The notes below the pieces were generated by a model. That model made no database searches and was not told the DNA's origin. It worked only from the letters and a program-made list of their open reading frames with translations. This document shows positions 50,378-60,937 of a DNA stretch of 64,000 bases, in pieces (position 1 is the stretch's first letter; each line of letters starts with the position of its first letter). Made by a program: the position numbers and the translations under genes. This stretch comes from Steinernema hermaphroditum. Lineage: Eukaryota; Nematoda; Chromadorea; Rhabditida; Steinernematidae. The stretch spans positions 4,278,001 through 4,342,000 of the forward strand of contig CM059622.1 of assembly GCA_030435675.1 (NCBI GenBank). Direction: 5' to 3'.

Positions 50378-51850
50378 TCAAACAAGTGAAGCAACTGCGT
50401 CGGTCGGTTCAAACACACACTGAATTTCATCACATTGATAGCGATCCTCCTCGGGGGCAGGTGTTAGTTGCTTCTGAAGTTTACGAAGTGCTCGCTCTGT
50501 CTCACGAAGTCGAGACACTAGCATGAGAAGTCCTTGAGAAAGAAGGTCCTTGTAGTCATATCGTAACGATGTTCCGGCTTCGAGGAATACGTTGTAGAAG
50601 GCATGAAACGTGATGTCTTCATCCGTGCCATCATAGCTCGGGATTCGGCTCAAATGTTTGCCGTAGACTCTCATTGACCATAGCATCATGAATTTCTTCT
50701 TTCGTGGTCAGTGTATCCGTTGTGATTTCCTTTCAGTGGGTTCTTCTTTGTTCTTTTATTTCTCTTGTCTCTTCAGGTGTACGTCTTCTTTCTTCGCACG
50801 TTCTTCTTCCTTGGGAAGCTCTTCTTTTCTTGCAAATAGGTGTCTTATCACCATGGTAAGGCCTTGGGGTGGTAGTCTCGGACGACTCGGTCCGCAGTAC
50901 AGGATTTCGATCTAAGCATGTGGCATAAGAATAGAAATTCGGGAGAGGAGTTTACCTCATCGTTTTCCATTTTTCCCTAGTTTGGAATTCTGACCCTTTA
51001 AGGTGGTCTTGTTACAGCAGATTCCAGTCCTGGTCGATGGACAGTCGGGCATCTCTTTCAAAGGTGAGGAAGAACGCAGTGTTCTTGGTTGTAGCGTGAA
51101 TTGAACTGTTCAGAGCAAACGTGACGAACTTTAACTGCTTGTCCCAAGTCTTTGTCCCAAGGCCCGAGCTGATGGTTGCGAGTGTCCAACCCGGAAGGGT
51201 CTCATCCGAGCTCCTCCTTACGTGTCCTGAGATGTCCCCGGGGTGCTACACTTTCACTGCCCTTTTATATATCTATAACACGGATAGACAGACATGATTA
51301 CAAGAGGGGGGCGGAGGATGGAGAGGGGGAGAGCCGATCGGGCGGCGGCCCGGCTGCCCGCCGACTGACCTCGAATTGGCCTGGTCGGAACGGCCGGCGG
51401 GGTGACGTCAATACAGGACCACCCGCGCTGGCGGGAGAGTCCTGACACGAGCATGTCGACCAGTGGCTTGTTCACTCTGCCACGTCCACTATGCCATTCG
51501 CCTGTTGGTGATACGGCGTTGTTCGGAGGTGCTCAATTCCTAGGAGAGTGGCCAGCTCTCCGAAAAGGTCGGATGTGAACTGCGCTCCGTAATCCGTAGT
51601 GATGGCTTCTGGGATCGAGTGGATCAGAATGACGTCGTCGATTAGAGCTTCTGCTACTGTTCTACTGCTACGGTGACATATTTCGTGAACGCATCAACGC
51701 TCACTAGTATACGGTGACGTACTTTGTAAAAGCATCCACCGTTACTAAGATGTATGCACAACCGGAGGTTGAACGCGGCGTGATTGGTCCAACAACGTCG
51801 CAGTGCCAGTGGGCATTCGGCTTCATGTCTTCTTTCGGGACATGCATTGG
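50378..51850 (-). pseudogene. Ty3/gypsy-like retrotransposon integrase remnant, interrupted
   Basis: On the minus strand from about 51845 the integrase core reads HWHCDVVGPITP, then YILVTVDAFTKYVTV, then AITTDYGAQFTSDLFGELA, LLGIEHLRTTPYHQQANG, followed after an inserted LTR by TWDKQLKFVTFALNSSIHA and TAFFLTFERDARLSIDQDW (to about 51000). These are retroviral-type integrase motifs with the D of TDYG present; the expected ER after ANGIV reads DV instead. Frameshifts occur around a duplicated segment at 51660-51760. Further downstream an open frame at 50689-50378 (MMLWSMRVYGKHLSRIPSY..., 103 aa) may belong to the same element but matches no domain I know. No protease, reverse transcriptase or flanking LTR pair was found, so this is a truncated relic. 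Confidence 0.75.
51183..51447 (-). mobile_element. Solo LTR (265 bp) inserted in the integrase relic
   Basis: Bounded by TGTCCAAC...CCTGACA, that is TG...CA ends with a TGTC/GACA inverted pair, and flanked by CGAG at 51179-51182 and 51448-51451, a 4-bp target duplication. On the minus strand it holds a TATA box (TATATAAAAGG, about 51261-51271), which orients the LTR promoter leftwards. Its removal rejoins the integrase remnant. It is GC-rich and has no coding content. No second LTR is in the window. Confidence 0.8.
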
Positions 51851-51959
51851 ATCGTGATGTCGCTGTGGTCAGGAGTCGGTTATCTCGATCATTTTCGGGT
51901 TCGTCGAATCCCCATGGGGAACCGACGCTAATCATATCTCCCCAGAATTTTCTGTTTTT

Positions 51960-52337
51960 TCTCGCTTCTCCGATCTTTGCTGTACTCTTTCCTTATGCGG
52001 ACAGTCGGAACGGGGACTACAACGCTAAAAAAGTTCTGAAATGAGAAATCACATAAATGGTAGAGTCACCATGACATACTTGAAATTGAATAAATGTCCC
52101 GGACGAATTTTATTATGGGTAGATTGCCCAGACCCTCCTGTGTATGAAACAAATACAGATCCATGTGCACTGTTTATTTCTTTCGCATCGCTTTTGACTT
52201 TCTCACATTCTTAGATTTTAATATTACATGTTGTTTATTATGTTTTTATCTGTTGTTAAATGCAAAAAAATGGTTCGTTATGGTCAGACGTCATGCAGAG
52301 AAGCGTTTTTAGGTATAGCCAAGTCGCTGTCACCGGT
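51960..52337. other. Intergenic stretch downstream of SLC5 gene 1
   Basis: Contains the 3' flank of the minus-strand SLC5 gene, with a minus-strand AATAAA near 52238-52233, about 100 nt past the stop. Otherwise nothing recognisable. Confidence 0.4.
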
Positions 52338-55214
52338 TCAAAGTAAATCTTCAGATGATTCTTTGTTCACGATGATCATTGACCTTTTCACATCGTCGTT
52401 GTCCAAGAATGGTTTCGGAATCCTCCCACGAAAAGTCAGCGAATACTTCCTCCCCGAACTGTACTTCTCGGCTTCCGGCTTGAAAATGCAGCTTAGGAGA
52501 ACGCCAAAGAAGTACGTAAAAGAGGGTCCGATGAGCGCATAGGCAAAGGGAGAGATTCGACTAAAGTAGGAAGTGTCAGGCCTGCCGAAGTGAGTATCGT
52601 AATCAGTCGAAATGTACATCTTCTTGTAGTCCTTCGCGCCACAGTTTTCCTGGGAAGAGTTTGTCGGGAGGTGGTGGCCTAAATCATAAACGTCACGGTG
52701 AGAAGTGGAAGCTAGGCGACCTTTGTAGGGATTTTCTAAGACCGAAAACGTCCATAGGAAAACGCACACACCGAGGGTGAGAGTGAAGCCAATGATGACA
52801 GCCTTGGAGGAAACTCTTCGGTTGAAGATGCCGAGACAAAACACTCCAAGAACAGGTCCTATTGTGGCGCCAAGGAGACCAACAGCCGAACGAACGATTC
52901 CGCCCAGAGGGCCAGCGGAGAAAGCGATGGCCGTGCTCAGAATTCCAGAAATCAAGACGACGATCTTGTTGAGCCAGAGTGACTTCTTGGGAGTGAGACG
53001 ATGCTCCGAGTGGGGAAGCACGAAGTCGTTGTAGATCACAGCGGCGATGCTGTTGTATCCGGAGGATACAGTACTGAGACTCCAGGCGAAAATGCAGGCG
53101 AGGAAGACACCGACCAGACCGGGAATTCCATCTGAACATCCTTAAGAAAGGTTTTCGGATAGGAACTCACCCGACACTTTGATAGCAAAGAGAACGGCCA
53201 ACTGATCGTAGGCACTGATCTCGCCGGTCTCGAGCGGATTGCAGTTGTAAAAGTAGGCAAATATGACGAAGGACATGAAACATGCCAGGAGAGAAATGAT
53301 GAGGTAGAGAGGCGCTATGAGAAACAACGATTTTTGGGCTGAATTTTGAAATTGGGATGGTTAGAATGGAAAAAAGATACCGTCTTTGAGAGTGGGAAGA
53401 CTGCAGTATCTCTGAGCAGCCATCTGATTAACGGCGTATTGTGAAAGGTTCAAGGCTGCCGAGCTGAACAAGATAATCCACACACTTACGTACTAAAAGG
53501 ATTGTTTTAAGAGTACTGCAATTGGAAGTCGAATGTACCTGAGCGGGATCCAAGCCCCATCTTATCGATGTTTCCCATCGTCCGCTTTCGGAAAGTGTTT
53601 CGAATACTTGTCCGACCCCACCGACAGCTGCTACTCCTAAAGAACAACAGATGAAGCGCTTGAGCATATCTTATGGATCCATCTGTTCGGAATTTTACTG
53701 AACTTGTAACTTTGTAGAAAATGTGAGCCAGCCAGATAGATGTACTTTCACGGGAAGTGCACAAATTATCCCACGTCGAATCGGCTGAAATTTGGTTTCA
53801 GGCACTTCGCATCAATTCATATTTCATAGTTAATTTTGTCCGCTGAAATTGACAAGTCTTCTGGCGCAAAGTTCATGATTCCAAGCTTCAGTCGAATCGT
53901 AATCGGCGAAACAATCTTGTTAGTATTCTTAGCTTTGCTTATAAGGCTATATGAGCTTCCCCTGGTGGTGATAAAAGTAAAGTCAGGGCTGTCGTGAACG
54001 TTCGTAGAAGAAAAACAGGATTTAAAGTTCATGTGGATTATTCTATCCGCTTCTGGACTGTTGTCCAAACAGTTCACACAGCCATCAAAACATCCCTATC
54101 TAGATTACGTCACCTGATTGAACGTCCAATAGTTAGAGACAGGATCATCTCAATCAGTAAGACAGAGACCGATATCCTATAACGATGACGAAAACGGTTG
54201 GATGACCTCAAATCACTAGATATGGACCTGAGGCGCAACTAGCCAAAACTATCGCAAGTGCACCGTTTTGGAGCCTCCCATTCAGGTAGTAGGTCTACTA
54301 CTAGTTGACCTAGATGTGTGTCTATCATTCTACACCGCACTGTATCATGTTCCACTTGGCCCTCTGTATAAATCTGAAATTATGGATGCGTTAACCCCTT
54401 CAGTATCATTAGTGCCCCGGAAAAACGTTTGTTGTGAACTTCTGTAAAAAACAAAGACCATGCCTTTGTAGATGATAGCGAAGAGCCCAGCGTACATAAC
54501 TCCAGCTTGAAGAGTATCCGCCCACACCACAGCCTTCAGGCCTCCGATGGTCGTGTAAATAGTGCTACATGTGCCCACGAGCTGAAACCTCTCTGTACAC
54601 TGCAGATGAAGTGACTCACGTACCAGAATCAGAAACCACACGTCCAAGTTGACTACTTCATTCAGTGCCAGCGCAGGGGCGTAGATGGTCACTCCCGCGT
54701 ATATCAGGGTGTTCAGGATGAAGAGCCCGGCACAGAGTCGTCGTAGAAGAACTGAATGGAAGCGGAGTTCCAGATATTCGTAGATTGACGTCGTGTTCAG
54801 GCGGTAGAGGACGGGAAGAAGGTAAAAGCCGGTGATGAAGAAACCGAGGGGACCGGTGAGGTAATGGACACACCAAAGAGGACCTAGGAAGACAATTTAT
54901 TTGAACGCTACAGCGACCCACCATGGTCGAACACTTCGGCCGGAGTGCCAAGAAGGGTGATTCCAGAGAGAAACGTGGTTAAGAGGGAGAGCGTGACAGG
55001 AATTATCGGCATTTTGCGTCCTCCCATGAGATATTCCTCTGTTTTGCACTAAATTCTCCGTTTTTGTCCACTGGAAACCCCTGGAACTCACTCTGTCGGC
55101 CGATTTCTTCTTGAACTTATCGGCAATTGCATGGTAGATGCCAACTCCGACGGAAAGCAGCAAGAAACTGAAGAATATGAAATAGTCGACGATGCTGAGA
55201 CGATAGTAGGCCAT
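52338..55214 (-). CDS. SLC5 family sodium-coupled monocarboxylate/multivitamin-type transporter, paralogue 1
   Basis: Eight exons on the minus strand: 55214-55092, 55036-54922, 54883-54624, 54581-54464, 53636-53539, 53492-53381, 53338-53171, 53131-52338; 595 residues. It begins in TM1 (VDYFIFFSFLLLSVGVGIY). Family marks are EYLMGGRKMPIIPVTLSLL, TTSIYEYLELRF, IYAPALALN, YTTIGGLKAVVWADTLQAG and VSSGYNSIAAVIYNDFV, the pattern of the SMCT/SMVT branch (SLC5A5/6/8/12) of sodium:solute symporters. It should be a plasma-membrane Na+-coupled transporter of small carboxylates, vitamins or similar solutes; the substrate is unknown. Exon 4 ends AAAG followed by GC, so intron 4 (54463-53637, 827 nt) is a GC-AG intron; this junction restores YKGVAAVGGVGQVFE, matching paralogue 2. 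That intron contains a partial MITE. The first intron uses a CAGAG acceptor. Confidence 0.93.
53779..53960. repeat. Partial copy of the 9.15-kb foldback element, in SLC5 intron 4
   Basis: Shares GAATCGGCTGAAATTTGG, ATATTTCAT and TTAATTTTGTCC blocks with the left arm of the element at 9150-9632, with a further CAGTCGAATC block. The second arm is not recognisable, so the copy is truncated or strongly diverged. Confidence 0.55.
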
Positions 55215-55722
55215 GGTGATCGAGAGAAGAAACGTTTCCAGTCGGTGAAGGTGGATACGTACCCCAGGCTAAAGGATAAGCACAGTGTTCGGTCTAGACC
55301 GACGGAAACTGATAAGAGCCAAAGCCAGGGACAAATATTTACCGTTTTGGGCATAGTGGGCACACAACATTAAGTGACAAAGGTCAAAAAAACTAAAGTT
55401 CACAAAAGAAAACAGTTTATGGACCCGTAGGAGGAAGAAGCACCCCACGTGAGGTCAGGTCGTCCTTAAAAATGTCGTTTCGGTCGTTGAAAAAAAAAGT
55501 GTTTTAAATTGTGAATCACAAGCTTTGGGTAAACGGACAGCTGTCACTAATCTCTCAGTTACGTCTCTTGGGGAGTGTAAGAGGGTATTTTGGGAGTAAA
55601 ACTGAAGAAATATTTCATGCAGTGATGAATATTTACGAATTTTTTATTGAAAACAAAACACGTGCTTCGGATTAGAGCCGAAATTCAAATAAAGACTTAT
55701 GTAAGAAAAATAAATGATTTAA
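55215..55722. other. Upstream region of SLC5 paralogue 1
   Basis: About 0.5 kb between the SLC5 start and the left end of the mariner. Presumed promoter of the minus-strand SLC5 gene; no specific motif recognised. Confidence 0.4.
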
Positions 55723-55849
55723 TACAGGGTGTTCAGAAAGTTCTGTGAAATGAAAAGAACGATTTTTTCAATAGAAAACACAATAATTTCGGAAAACGAA
55801 CAAGACTACCTTATTCATCACGCAAAATTGAACATAATCAAAATGAGTA

Positions 55850-56812
55850 TCACTCGAAATGGCCGCCTCCGGCGTTGATGCAGGCCTGAACACGCTTCTT
55901 GAAATTTCCCACGATGCACGCAAGGGTTTCCACACTAATTTCTTCACAGGCTTGCTTCAGCGCTCTCTTCAGGGAGTCTATGGTGGTGTGTCGTCTTCGG
56001 CAGGCCTTGTCCTCCAGAATGGACCAAATTGCGTAGTCCATCGGATTCAGATCCGGTGAGTTGGAGGGCCAAATATCTTTGCCCCACATCTGCGGGATTT
56101 GGTCCTTGCAGAAGGCCAGTGTGGAATTCGATCCGTGGGCGGGCGCCCAGTCCTGCTGAAACACCCAATCATGGTTTGGAAAGTGTTTTTGGGCCCAGGG
56201 AATCAGATGCTTCGCCAGGATCTGTTCTTGATACACAGTAGAGTTAATTTTCACGCCTTTATCGACAAAAACCAGCGGAGTTTTGCCTTTTACGCAGATT
56301 CCGCCCCACACCATCACAGAATTGGGGAAATGACTTCTTTCCGCGCGCTTCGTACGTGGAGAGCCCTTCGGCAGCAATTGGCGGTGATTCTGGCTGTTGT
56401 GGATCGCTTCGATTGTAAAAATCTTTTCATCTGAAAAGATAACATTCGAAAATCCAGACCCCCGTGCCTCGGCCTTCAGCTTTTTGCATTTTTCCAGCCT
56501 TTCCTTCTTTTTATGGTCCGTCAGAAGCTGGCCACGTCTAATTTTGTAGCTCTTGAGCTGTAGATCATCTGTAATAAGCTTATACATGGATCCAATGCTG
56601 ATTCCATGGTCCCTCGCCAGCTTTCTGATCGAACGCTCAGGATTCCGCTTAATTTTTTGTCGGACCAGTTTTCGGACCTTTGAAGTTCTGGCGGTCTTCC
56701 GTCTTCCGCTTCGGGGACGGTCCTTGATCCCACCAGTGTCCTCAAATCGATCTAACACCCGCTTGACCATCATTGGGTGCAGTTTGAGGTCCTTGCAGAT
56801 GTCAGGGTTTGA
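55850..56812 (-). pseudogene. Mariner transposase, main part (codon 19 onward), separated from its start
   Basis: The frame runs without stops from the MULE insertion point at 56812 down to the stop at 55850. It carries two helix-turn-helix regions (ICKDLKLHPMMVKRVLDRF; then SIRKLARDHGISIGSMYKLI), and the catalytic triad in FSDEKIF, FQQDWAPAH and LNPMDYAIW. The last two aspartates are 37 residues apart, so it is DD37D, the maT type. It ends GGGHFE and stop. The missing N-terminus (MVSEKLRSTIVELHCAGK) lies at 61237-61184 on the other side of the MULE. Without the MULE the frame would be 338 codons and intact, so only the insertion inactivates it. An internal ATG at 56773 could start a truncated protein lacking part of the first DNA-binding helix. 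Confidence 0.93.
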
Positions 56813-56820
56813 CTTCCCAG

Positions 56821-57080
56821 GGCAGCATGAACTTAGCGCGGATTTTTTTAGCGCGCGGAACTTAGCGCGCAGACCTTAGCGCGCGCGGAACATAGCGCGC
56901 GGAACTTAGCGCGCGAAATTTAGCGCGCCGAACTTAGCGCGCACGGAACTTAGCGCGGCGAACTTAGCGCGGCGAACTTAGCGCGCAAGGAACTTAGCGC
57001 GTGAAACTTAGCGCGTGGAACTTAGCGCGCCGAACTTTGGATCTCAGCACATTTTAAGTCACGCTATGATGTAAAACGAG
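56821..57080. repeat. Left TIR of the MULE, made of tandem AACTTAGCGCG units
   Basis: About 16 units of 13-15 bp with core AACTTAGCGCG fill 56830-57045, followed by a unique tail ending GCTATGATGTAA-ACGAG. It matches the reverse complement of 60938-61183 with few mismatches and one additional unit. Tandem motifs in MULE ends may be transposase binding sites; this is inference. Confidence 0.93.
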
Positions 57081-57137
57081 GTCGCACGTGGTCTTTCATT
57101 GATACGGCGATTGTCCACTCACTCTCTCGGTGTGTTT

Positions 57138-57399
57138 GGCGCCCCTTTTAGCACATCTACTGCAGCAGTCCTTTGAATAACAAACAACACGCCCTCACAA
57201 GGATCGTTAGCCTCAGCGCTGTGTGTTTTGAATCAACAATAAGACATACAGATAGACGAACCTTCCCGTTTTCGACGATGATCATCGCCATGTCGACGAC
57301 AGCGCGCTTTTTATCGTCGTCATTGGCGCCCTTTTTGGCACATCCCCTTTGAATAACAAACAACACGCCCTCACGAGGATCGTCAGCCTCAGCGCTGTG
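57138..57399. repeat. Direct repeat pair in the left arm of the MULE
   Basis: A segment of about 80 bp at 57138-57223 recurs at 57324-57399, sharing TTTGAATAACAAACAACACG and the following CCTCAC-AGGATCGT-AGCCTCAGCGCTGTG. The first copy has a short extra insert. The minus-strand frame across both copies is a by-product. Confidence 0.8.
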
Positions 57400-57463
57400 A
57401 GTCACATTTGATCAAAATCTTCTTGGCGGTAACTTGTGTTTTCTTTTAGTCTATTGTCAAAAA

Positions 57464-59836
57464 ATGATGGAAATTGAACGCGTGAAGTCTAACTGTCGTT
57501 CTCGGAAGGCGCTTTTGGGAGCTGTCCCTGTTCCTATCAACCTTGAAGAAGTTCGCGAAAGTTTCACGGCGCCGAGATGGAACGACCGCTATTACATGTT
57601 CATCGCATTAAGAACGGCTAGAAAGAAACGCGCAAAAGAAGTCGACGACGCTAAAAAAGTCACCGAAGCATGTAAACTTCGAATTGAAAAAGCTGAGATT
57701 CTGGTAACTTCTCGAAAGATAACATCAGAAAAGATATTTTAGCGTCTTGAATCTACTCGCCCGCCAGCTATTCCCTTACCTCCACCGCCAATCTTCCTCA
57801 ATGAACGGCTGGTTGGATTATTTCAGAGGTAGTGCTCTCAACAAAACTCTCTTGAAATTAAGCTCGTTTTTCAGAATCCATACTTTGGCATGTGGTGCAG
57901 GAAGTAGCGATTCAGACGTTGACGTTCAAGAAATTCAAGGCGTTCAAGACGAAGTTCTATTCTATGAATCGTCCACAAAAAGAACGCGCACAACTGAAAA
58001 TGTGGGCACTGGAATCTTTTCATTTGACGATTTTTCTTACCGCGTCGAACGGAAACTGAAGAAACGGCCTGAGTACTATTCGTGCCGGTGCATTGATCGC
58101 CATTGCAAGGGACGGGCGATCATCAACACCACAACCAAAAAAGGTTACATACAACATGACCACAATCATCCACGAAATTATACCGACCTAGAGGTATGTG
58201 AATCTCGAAGTTTTTATTAGAATCTTAATTCACACTTCACTATAAAGGTTTAGATCAGAAAGTTCCGCGAAAAGTTTGAGCAAGAGGCACGGCAAGCCGC
58301 CACCAATCCAGCAACGTCGGATCGGTCTGTGAATCGGAACGTGATTACGGAACTGCGCAGTGATCTGTCCGACGAAGCAATTGCGAACATCCCCTCCAGC
58401 TCTTCATTTACGCGTTTTTTCCAGAAAAGACGCCAAAAAATCAGATCTTGCCTAGGTGATGCAGAGGCGAATATTGGTGATGCAAACCTTTTTGAAGTTC
58501 CCGACCGTTTTCGGAATTTTACCACAGAGTCGACTTCAGGTAAAATATACGATATATGTATATTGTTAACAGTTTGCCTCTAATTTCAGAACAGTTTCTC
58601 ATTGCAGACATTAACATTGCTGACAGAGGCCTCCGCGCATCTGTATTTATGTCTTCCTTTGGATTGCGTTTGCTGGAAAAGTACCGTACTATAGCGTTTG
58701 ATGGTACCTTCTCCATCGTACCTTCACACATGCTGCAACTATTCACGGTGCACGCATTTATCGATCCTACCGCTTCGTTACCTGTGGCATATGCTATTAT
58801 GTCGTCAAAAACTACTGAACTCTATGAGTGAGTCAATTTTGAGCAAAAAAAAACATTACATTTCTTATTATTGCAGAATGGTCTTCAGAGAAATCGATGG
58901 ATGTCTTCATCACGAGAAGCGTCCAACTCGTTCAATGTCGGATTTTGAGCGGGCAGCATTTACAGCAGCCAAGAACGTCTGGCCAGCAATCGACATAAGC
59001 TTATGCTCCTTTCATTTGGGACAAAGTCTACACCGGTTTATACAAAAAGAGCCGACTCTTCTGCAGCGCTATGCTAATGCTGACGACCGCGCTTCCATGC
59101 GATCCCTTCATTCGTTGACGTTTGTTCCAGTACAACACGTTTATTCCTATTTTTGCCAATTGTGGGATGCAACATCAGGAATGGACACCTTGTTTCATTA
59201 CTTTTTTAAGACGTACATCACAGCTCAAGGCGTGCCGAATGTACCAATCCGCCTTGGGCGACCAGGGTCTCATTCAGACCGTAATGAATTCACTGTTACC
59301 ATAGATATACGCTTTTGCTTTTTAGGTTATGTTCGATCAGTACTTGTTCCCCAGTCCAGTCAGGGAGCACACTTTTTACCCGTGGAATGGAATTTAACGC
59401 AGCGATTATTGCAAAAGGACCCGAGGACCACCAATTCAATTGAAGCGTGGCACTCGATTATAAACACCTACCTTACGCCGAATCCGACAATGACCAACCT
59501 ATTAGAATTGATCAAAAACGAGGAAAAAAAAGTCGTCAGGTGTATCGCGAGTTCACTATAAATCCCGCGAAGGTATGTTTTTGAAGTGTAATTGAGGGTT
59601 CTTTAAAGGTTCTTATTTAAAATCATTTTCATCGCTCCAAAAACGCACGTAACTACTACGCAAGAACTAATTAGCACACGCAATTGTATGCTTTATAGGG
59701 TCTTCGGCAGCTAGGGCCTCGACAAGAACGTTTACGCCATGAAGAACAGTTAGCAGCCCTCGTAAATGGTTTCTCGTTGAACGAGCTGGCGACTGACTAC
59801 CTTCGCAAGGTTTCGTATCATCTCGCCTCCCCATGA
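57464..59836 (+). pseudogene. FLYWCH + MULE-domain transposase, one apparent frameshift
   Basis: Exons 57464-57703, 57743-57828, 57875-58193, 58254-58539, 58590-58827, 58877-59572 and 59699-59836 join in frame except at one point. The acceptor TTTTAG precedes the ATG. A FLYWCH-type zinc-binding module reads FSYRVERKLKKRPEYYSCRC, then C-K-GRA..., then HDHNHPRN. The DDE core has YRTIAFDGTFSIVP (D), MSDFERAAF (D), CSFHLGQSLHRF and TTNSIEAWHS (E), all in the order of MULE transposases. At 59524-59531 a run of eight A's is followed by a premature stop 10 codons later; one more base restores a frame that continues through YREFTINPAK, intron 59573-59698 and a final exon ending LRKVSYHLASP. So it is either a one-base inactivating indel or a sequencing error. 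About 590 residues if whole. Confidence 0.88.
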
Positions 59837-59889
59837 CGCATCAAGACTAAGGATCTGCGACTCACGACGCCTTTACTTGTACATTTCCA

Positions 59890-60040
59890 CATATTTTTGA
59901 ATTCCTAAAAAAAACTGAAAACGTTAAAAAAAATATTTTTGCAAATATATATATTTTTAAATTCTTGAAAAAAAAATTGAAAACGTTAAAAAAAGCAAAA
60001 AATAGACTTCGAAAAACATAAAAGAAAAAAAAAATAAACC
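59890..60040. repeat. AT-rich duplicated stretch after the transposase
   Basis: Two diverged copies of an A-rich unit containing TTGAAAACGTTAAAAAAA-type sequence with an ATATAT spacer. AATAAA motifs near 60032 and 60073 may serve as the transposase poly(A) signals. Confidence 0.5.
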
Positions 60041-60316
60041 CCTTTGATTGTTATCCATTTATCTGTGTACATAAATAAAAGAATTTAATTGAAGCGTTTG
60101 ATATGATATCAGGTTAAACAATTTCCTGAGAATTATTGCATTTATGACGTGCATCGATTTCGTGTCCACTTTTCGAGTGAACTAATTTGTTGTTCTGGAA
60201 CGTCTCCATCAGGGCTGAGCAAGTCTCGAGAAATTCTCCAGATTTCCAAGAGTTTTTGGTCATAACAAGAAAGACTTAAATCGTGTGGGTTTTCAGAAAC
60301 GATCTTGCACAGCGCA

Positions 60317-60831
60317 ATGGCAGAAGTCGACGATGTGTTCGTGGTCGATCGCGCCGAGTACAAGTGCTGCTGGGGATATATGCACGTCAAGACAGGAGCT
60401 GTGGCGGTCGCCTTACTCGGCCTCGCAGTCATCATCATCAGGTTCTTCTACCTCACCTGGATTCTATTCTTTGCATCGTACCCTATCTACTACTTCGAGG
60501 TATTCGAATACATCTCACATCCATTCTTGACCCTCTTCGTGCTCATCGCCATCGTGGGCATCTTCCGCCGGGAGAAGTATTATCTGTATGTTGACCACGT
60601 GTTTCATTTTTGTACTGAAACTACCCTTTCAGACTCCCGCTCCTCTTCGCTCTGATGTGGATCGCCCTGTTCTGTTTTTTCACAGCGCTCTTCCGGCTTC
60701 TGACTGACTCCAGAGACGCGCTCACTTCGGAGCCGACCGTTCCTTTCCTCGCGATTTTCCTGATCGCGTTCTACACGGTCATTGCACTCAATGTTTTTTT
60801 TAAATCTTATCTTTACCTGAGGGACTTGTAA
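60317..60831 (+). CDS. Four-helix membrane protein, LAPTM4-like, carried inside the MULE
   Basis: Exons 60317-60585 and 60633-60831 (intron 47 nt, GTATGT...TTTCAG) encode 155 residues with no defects. A TTTTCAG acceptor ends about 20 nt before the ATG and AATAAA lies at 60841, 10 nt after the stop. The N-terminus has EYKCCWGYMHVKTGA, resembling the start of TM1 in the nematode LAPTM4-like/DUF7027 type of small four-TM proteins. Four hydrophobic helices follow: about 27-46, 50-65, 68-82 (before RREKYY), and two stretches in exon 2 around LLFALMWIALFCFF and FLAIFLIAFYTVIAL. No catalytic motif. It lies between the transposase gene and the right TIR, inside the 8-bp target duplication, so it moved with the element. 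Whether it is still expressed and what it does are unknown. Confidence 0.85.
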
Positions 60832-60840
60832 ATTACTACT

Positions 60841-60846
60841 AATAAA
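60841..60846 (+). terminator. AATAAA poly(A) signal of the captured gene
   Basis: AATAAA 10 nt after the stop codon of the four-TM gene and about 90 nt before the right TIR. Confidence 0.6.
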
Positions 60847-60937
60847 ATGTGACAACTAGCCAACCAAACGGTAGACAAGAAAAGGGCAACTACGGAGGTA
60901 GACAGTGCACAGCGGGTGGCCATAGACGGCATCGGTT

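Noticed and set aside
57157..57405. 82-aa minus-strand frame inside the MULE left arm
   Set aside because: It spans the direct repeat pair and is explained by it; no protein similarity and opposite to the transposase.
59270..59330. Extra intron in transposase exon 6 (GTCTCA...TTTTTAG)
   Set aside because: Removing it would shift the frame away from the coding continuation YVRSVLVP...TTNSIEAWHS, while leaving it in keeps the frame.
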